Origin: Oceanihabitans gracilariae
Lineage (GTDB): Bacteria > Bacteroidota > Bacteroidia > Flavobacteriales > Flavobacteriaceae
Length of the DNA: 64,000 nucleotides
Reading direction: 5' to 3'
Assembly (NCBI RefSeq): GCF_042684485.1
Contig: NZ_JBHULM010000011.1
Location: 1 to 64,000, forward strand
Shown here piece after piece: positions 60,768 through 64,000 of this stretch. Below the pieces are notes generated by a model. The model saw only the letters and a program-made list of their open reading frames with translations, searched no databases and was not told the DNA's origin. Position 1 is the first letter of the stretch. Every line of letters begins with the position of its first letter. Position numbers and translations under genes: made by a program.

Positions 60768-62567
60768 TTAAACAATTTTATTTCTTTTACGCTCTACTTC
60801 TGTTAAGTATATTTTACGTAAACGTAAGTGGTTTGGTGTAACCTCTACGTATTCATCTTTTTGAATGTATTCTAAAGCTTCTTCTAAACTAAATTTAATA
60901 GCTGGTACAATTTTAGCTTTATCATCTGCTCCAGAAGAACGTACGTTACTTAATTTTTTAGTTTTAGTTACGTTTACAGACATGTCATCTCCACGAGAGT
61001 TTTCACCAATTACCTGTCCTTCATAAATATCTTCTCCAGGATTAACAAAAAACTTTCCTCTATCTTGTAACTTATCAATAGAATAAGGAATTGCTTGACC
61101 TCTTTCCATAGAAACTAAAGAACCATTTTGACGTTCTGGAATTCCACCTTTTAACGGTTGGTATTCTTTAAAACGGTGTGCCATAATAGCCTCTCCTGCT
61201 GTAGCAGTAAGTAATTGGTTACGTAAACCAATAATACCTCTTGAAGGCACTACAAACTCACATACCATACGATCTCCTTTTGCTGTCATGCTTAACATTT
61301 CACCTTTACGCATGGTTACCATTTCTATAGCTTTACCTGAAACATTTTCTGGTAAATCAATAGTCATTTCTTCAACAGGCTCACATTTTACACCATCAAT
61401 TTCTTTAATGATTACTTGTGGTTGCCCAATTTGAAGTTCATACCCTTCACGACGCATCGTTTCAATTAATACCGATAAGTGTAATACACCACGACCAAAA
61501 ACTAAAAATTTATCTGCACTATCTGTTTCGTTTACACGAAGTGCTAAATTCTTTTCTAACTCTTTATTAAGTCTGTCTTTAATATGACGAGAAGTAACAA
61601 ATTTTCCGTCTTGACCAAAGAAAGGTGAGTCGTTAATTGTAAATAACATACTCATTGTAGGCTCATCAATAGCAATTGTTTTAAGTCCTTCAGGATTTTC
61701 AAAATCAGCAACAGTATCCCCAATTTCAAAACCTTCTAAACCTACTATTGCACAAATATCACCTGTTTGTACTTGGTCTACTTTTAAACGTCCTAAACCT
61801 TCAAAAGTATGTAATTCTTTAATTTTATTTTTAACAATAGAACCATCTCTTTTTACTAAAGAAATTTGTTGTCCTACTTTTAATTCTCCTCTTGTTAATC
61901 TTCCAATAGCTATTCTTCCTGTAAATGAAGAAAAGTCTAAAGATGTAATTAGCATTTGCGTAGTTCCTTCTTCAATTTTTGGTTCTGGAATATGCTCAAT
62001 AACCATATCTAATAATGGCTCAATGTTTTCTGTTTCATTTTGCCAATCATCACTCATCCAGTTGTTCTTTGCAGAACCATATACTGTAGGAAAATCTAAC
62101 TGCCATTCTTCTGCACCTAATTCAAACATTAGATCAAAAACTTTTTCATGTACTTCGTCTGGCGTACAGTTTTCTTTATCTACTTTGTTTACAACCACAC
62201 AAGGTTTTAAACCTAAGTCAATTGCTTTTTGTAATACAAAACGAGTTTGTGGCATAGGCCCTTCAAAGGCATCTACTAATAGTAAAACACCATCAGCCAT
62301 GTTTAATACTCTTTCTACCTCTCCACCAAAATCGGCGTGACCAGGTGTATCAATAATGTTTATTTTTGTGTCTTTATAAACTACAGATACGTTTTTAGAA
62401 GTAATAGTAATTCCTCTTTCTCTTTCTAAATCGTTATTATCTAGAATTAGATCACCAGTATTCTGGTTTTCTCTAAAGAGTTGACAATGGTACATGATTT
62501 TATCTACCAATGTAGTTTTACCATGATCTACGTGTGCAATAATTGCAATGTTTTTAATATTAGCCAT
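60768..62567 (-). CDS. typA: Ribosome-associated GTPase BipA/TypA
   Basis: This 599-residue translational GTPase has P-loop AHVDHGKT (residues 11-18), RGITI, DTPGHADF and NKVD, followed by EF-G-like domains and the BipA-specific C-terminal end (KIYLTEVERKRN). BipA supports 50S assembly and stress adaptation. Its frame is intact. A good -7 element lies 24 nt upstream. It is monocistronic and ends at a long stem-loop. Confidence 0.97.
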   Translation of the reverse strand: MANIKNIAIIAHVDHGKTTLVDKIMYHCQLFRENQNTGDLILDNNDLERERGITITSKNVSVVYKDTKINIIDTPGHADFGGEVERVLNMADGVLLLVDAFEGPMPQTRFVLQKAIDLGLKPCVVVNKVDKENCTPDEVHEKVFDLMFELGAEEWQLDFPTVYGSAKNNWMSDDWQNETENIEPLLDMVIEHIPEPKIEEGTTQMLITSLDFSSFTGRIAIGRLTRGELKVGQQISLVKRDGSIVKNKIKELHTFEGLGRLKVDQVQTGDICAIVGLEGFEIGDTVADFENPEGLKTIAIDEPTMSMLFTINDSPFFGQDGKFVTSRHIKDRLNKELEKNLALRVNETDSADKFLVFGRGVLHLSVLIETMRREGYELQIGQPQVIIKEIDGVKCEPVEEMTIDLPENVSGKAIEMVTMRKGEMLSMTAKGDRMVCEFVVPSRGIIGLRNQLLTATAGEAIMAHRFKEYQPLKGGIPERQNGSLVSMERGQAIPYSIDKLQDRGKFFVNPGEDIYEGQVIGENSRGDDMSVNVTKTKKLSNVRSSGADDKAKIVPAIKFSLEEALEYIQKDEYVEVTPNHLRLRKIYLTEVERKRNKIV

Positions 62568-62590
62568 AATTCTGCCTTATTTTAAGCGTG

Positions 62591-62598
62591 CAAAGGTA
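62591..62598 (-). promoter_or_regulatory. -7 promoter element of typA
   Basis: TACCTTTG on the minus strand (followed by CACGC) is a perfect TAnnTTTG, 23 nt upstream of the ATG at 62567. The -33 region is poor. Confidence 0.65.
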
Positions 62599-62863
62599 CA
62601 CTATTTTCCTGTAAAACACGCATCTTATAAAGTATTTATGATTTCAATAAAATATTCTGACTTTCAAATGGTTAATAATAAACTAAAAAAACGCCTATTT
62701 TAACTACTACTCAAAACACTTATACTTTATTTTAACATATGTATTATTTTTTAGTTAATTTTTTGTTATAATTCGAAAACACTGTAATTATTCTTATTAC
62801 TTTTCGTTCATATTATATATACAGCGTATTAAAAATTTTCCCTAACTAAATAAATGAAATCTT

Positions 62864-63223
62864 ATGAACTTAATTAGTAAGTATTCAAAATTCATCCCTT
62901 ATCTTTATTATCTATCCATAATAGTATATTGGTTCACGTATATAAATGAAAGTGAAGGTGTTTCTGCCTACCCTATTTTATTATTTGGTATACCATTTAT
63001 TCTACAAATATTAAAACCCAACAGAAGACTTAATTTTGGATTAGGAATTACTTTTGTGTGTTTATCTTCTTACATGATAATAGCATACATATCCAATATA
63101 TTACACATTGTACAGTTTTCTAACGCAACAAAACAACTAATACTTCATAGTGGATTAATTGCTGTAGTTAACTTTATAATGGCTTTATGGATTATGAGAA
63201 ATAGTATGAAAAAAAGTTTTTAA
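62864..63223 (+). CDS. Small polytopic membrane protein of unknown function
   Basis: This 119-residue protein has about four hydrophobic helices: about 10-27, 35-48, 58-80 and 92-112. Charged residues are in the short loops, with an ending KKSF. I do not recognise a family. It precedes kdsA by 33 bp on the same strand, but kdsA has its own promoter element that overlaps the end of this gene. It is probably an inner-membrane protein. Confidence 0.65.
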   Translation: MNLISKYSKFIPYLYYLSIIVYWFTYINESEGVSAYPILLFGIPFILQILKPNRRLNFGLGITFVCLSSYMIIAYISNILHIVQFSNATKQLILHSGLIAVVNFIMALWIMRNSMKKSF

Positions 63224-63229
63224 TTTGAT

Positions 63230-63237
63230 TACCTTTG
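63230..63237 (+). promoter_or_regulatory. -7 promoter element of kdsA
   Basis: TACCTTTG is a perfect TAnnTTTG match 19 nt upstream of the kdsA ATG, with no clear -33 element. Confidence 0.6.
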
Positions 63238-63256
63238 TGGCTTAAATTTTAAGTCG

Positions 63257-64000
63257 ATGAATCTTCAAGATATTCCAAAAATAAAACACACAAATTCTAA
63301 CAATTTCTTTCTTTTAGCAGGACCTTGCGCTATTGAAAGTGAAGAAATGGCATTTCGTATTGCCGAAAAAGTAGTAGAAATCACTAATAAACTAGAAATT
63401 CCTTACATCTTTAAAGGAAGTTTCAAAAAAGCAAACCGAAGTAGGATTGATAGTTTTACAGGTATTGGAGACCAAAAAGCTTTAGAAATCTTAAAAAAAG
63501 TTTCCGAAAAATTTGACGTACCAACAGTAACCGATATTCATGAAGCTAGTGATGCTTCTTTTGCTGCACAATATGTAGATGTTTTACAAATTCCTGCTTT
63601 TTTAGTTCGCCAAACAGATTTGGTAGTTGCTGCTGCTAAAACAGGCAAAGTAGTAAACTTAAAAAAAGGTCAGTTTATGAGTCCGGAAGCCATGAAACAT
63701 GCCGTACAAAAAGTAAAAGATTCTGGAAGCGATAAAGCTTGGATTACAGATAGAGGTACCATGTTTGGCTACCAAGACATGATTGTTGACTTTAGAGGTA
63801 TACCTACTATGCGTCAATACGCTCCTACGGTTTTAGATGTAACACACTCTTTACAACAACCTAACCAAACGGTTGGTGTTACAGGAGGAAGACCTGACAT
63901 GATAGAAACTATTGCAAGAGCTGGAATTGTAAATAACGTAGACGGCTTATTTATTGAAACTCATTTTGATCCTGCTAATGCTAAAAGCGATGGTGCAAAC
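63257..64000 (+). CDS. kdsA: 3-deoxy-8-phosphooctulonate synthase (partial)
   Basis: The first 248 codons are present; the family is about 270-280 residues, so about 25 C-terminal residues lie outside. Motifs are LLAGPCAIES near residue 18, FKGSFKKANRS, DVLQIPAFLVRQTDL, NLKKGQFMSPE, DFRGIPTM and VTGGRPDMIETIA. It condenses phosphoenolpyruvate with arabinose-5-phosphate to make Kdo-8-phosphate for the LPS inner core. The ATG at 63257 gives MNLQDIPKIKHTNSNNF. Confidence 0.96.
   Translation, partial: MNLQDIPKIKHTNSNNFFLLAGPCAIESEEMAFRIAEKVVEITNKLEIPYIFKGSFKKANRSRIDSFTGIGDQKALEILKKVSEKFDVPTVTDIHEASDASFAAQYVDVLQIPAFLVRQTDLVVAAAKTGKVVNLKKGQFMSPEAMKHAVQKVKDSGSDKAWITDRGTMFGYQDMIVDFRGIPTMRQYAPTVLDVTHSLQQPNQTVGVTGGRPDMIETIARAGIVNNVDGLFIETHFDPANAKSDGAN

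Overview
The window is chromosomal DNA of a marine-type Flavobacteriaceae bacterium (phylum Bacteroidota). Base composition is strongly AT-rich. Secreted proteins carry short signal peptides ending in A-Q or S-Q. One secreted enzyme has a type IX secretion (T9SS) C-terminal sorting domain. Promoters fit the Bacteroidota pattern (TTTG, about 18-23 nt, TAnnTTTG), and Shine-Dalgarno sequences are generally absent. Gene content (TonB-type barrels, TPR proteins, DUF3467 next to rpoC, DUF2851, NamZ) fits this family; the exact genus cannot be fixed from sequence alone.

Layout. 1-3028: N-terminal 1009 codons of a giant secreted repeat protein (minus), cut by the window edge. 3498-6940: prfC and a T9SS-exported arylsulfotransferase-like protein (plus). 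7076-22310: a long minus-strand translation block, read from right to left as rpsU, xerC, hpf, tRNA-Thr/Tyr/Gly/Thr, tuf, tRNA-Trp, secE, nusG, rplK, rplA, rplJ, rplL, rpoB, rpoC and a DUF3467 gene. 22455-35432: housekeeping and membrane genes, including an acyl-CoA dehydrogenase, a helix-hairpin-helix protein, an AGCS symporter, a K+ channel, an SDR reductase, a CBS-type PLP enzyme, a LolC/E-type permease and a NamZ-like lipoprotein. 35505-46137: envelope and periplasmic proteins, including a TIMP/netrin-like protein, a DUF2059 protein, an amidohydrolase lipoprotein and a TonB-barrel plus giant-TPR pair. 46447-59840: ftsE, a beta-helix protein and a surface-polysaccharide locus. The locus has five glycosyltransferases, a flippase, a sugar 3,4-ketoisomerase, an aminotransferase, acyl/acetyltransferases and a polytopic membrane protein. 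59848-60600: a decayed sulfatase-like pseudogene. 60768-64000: typA, a small membrane protein and the start of kdsA.

How the parts work together. The translation block couples ribosomal stalk and L1-arm proteins, RNA polymerase, NusG, SecE, EF-Tu and tRNAs. A consensus promoter between hpf and the tRNA cluster probably drives much of it. Stem-loops at nusG-rplK, rplL-rpoB and rpoB-rpoC probably adjust the ratios. rpsU carries a perfect Shine-Dalgarno sequence, which is exceptional here and fits autogenous control by bS21. The polysaccharide locus looks able to make a dTDP-3-amino-3,6-dideoxyhexose (ketoisomerase, aminotransferase, acetyltransferase), assemble a repeat unit and flip it; rmlA/rmlB-type genes and a polymerase are not in view.

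I found no CRISPR array, prophage, transposase or clear defence island. The most interesting signals are regulatory (rpsU SD, nested promoter/terminator, heptamer repeats before xerC, rpoBC stem-loops), the strand-alternating polysaccharide locus with its pseudogene, the A-B-A repeat structure of the giant surface protein, and the TIMP-like protein.
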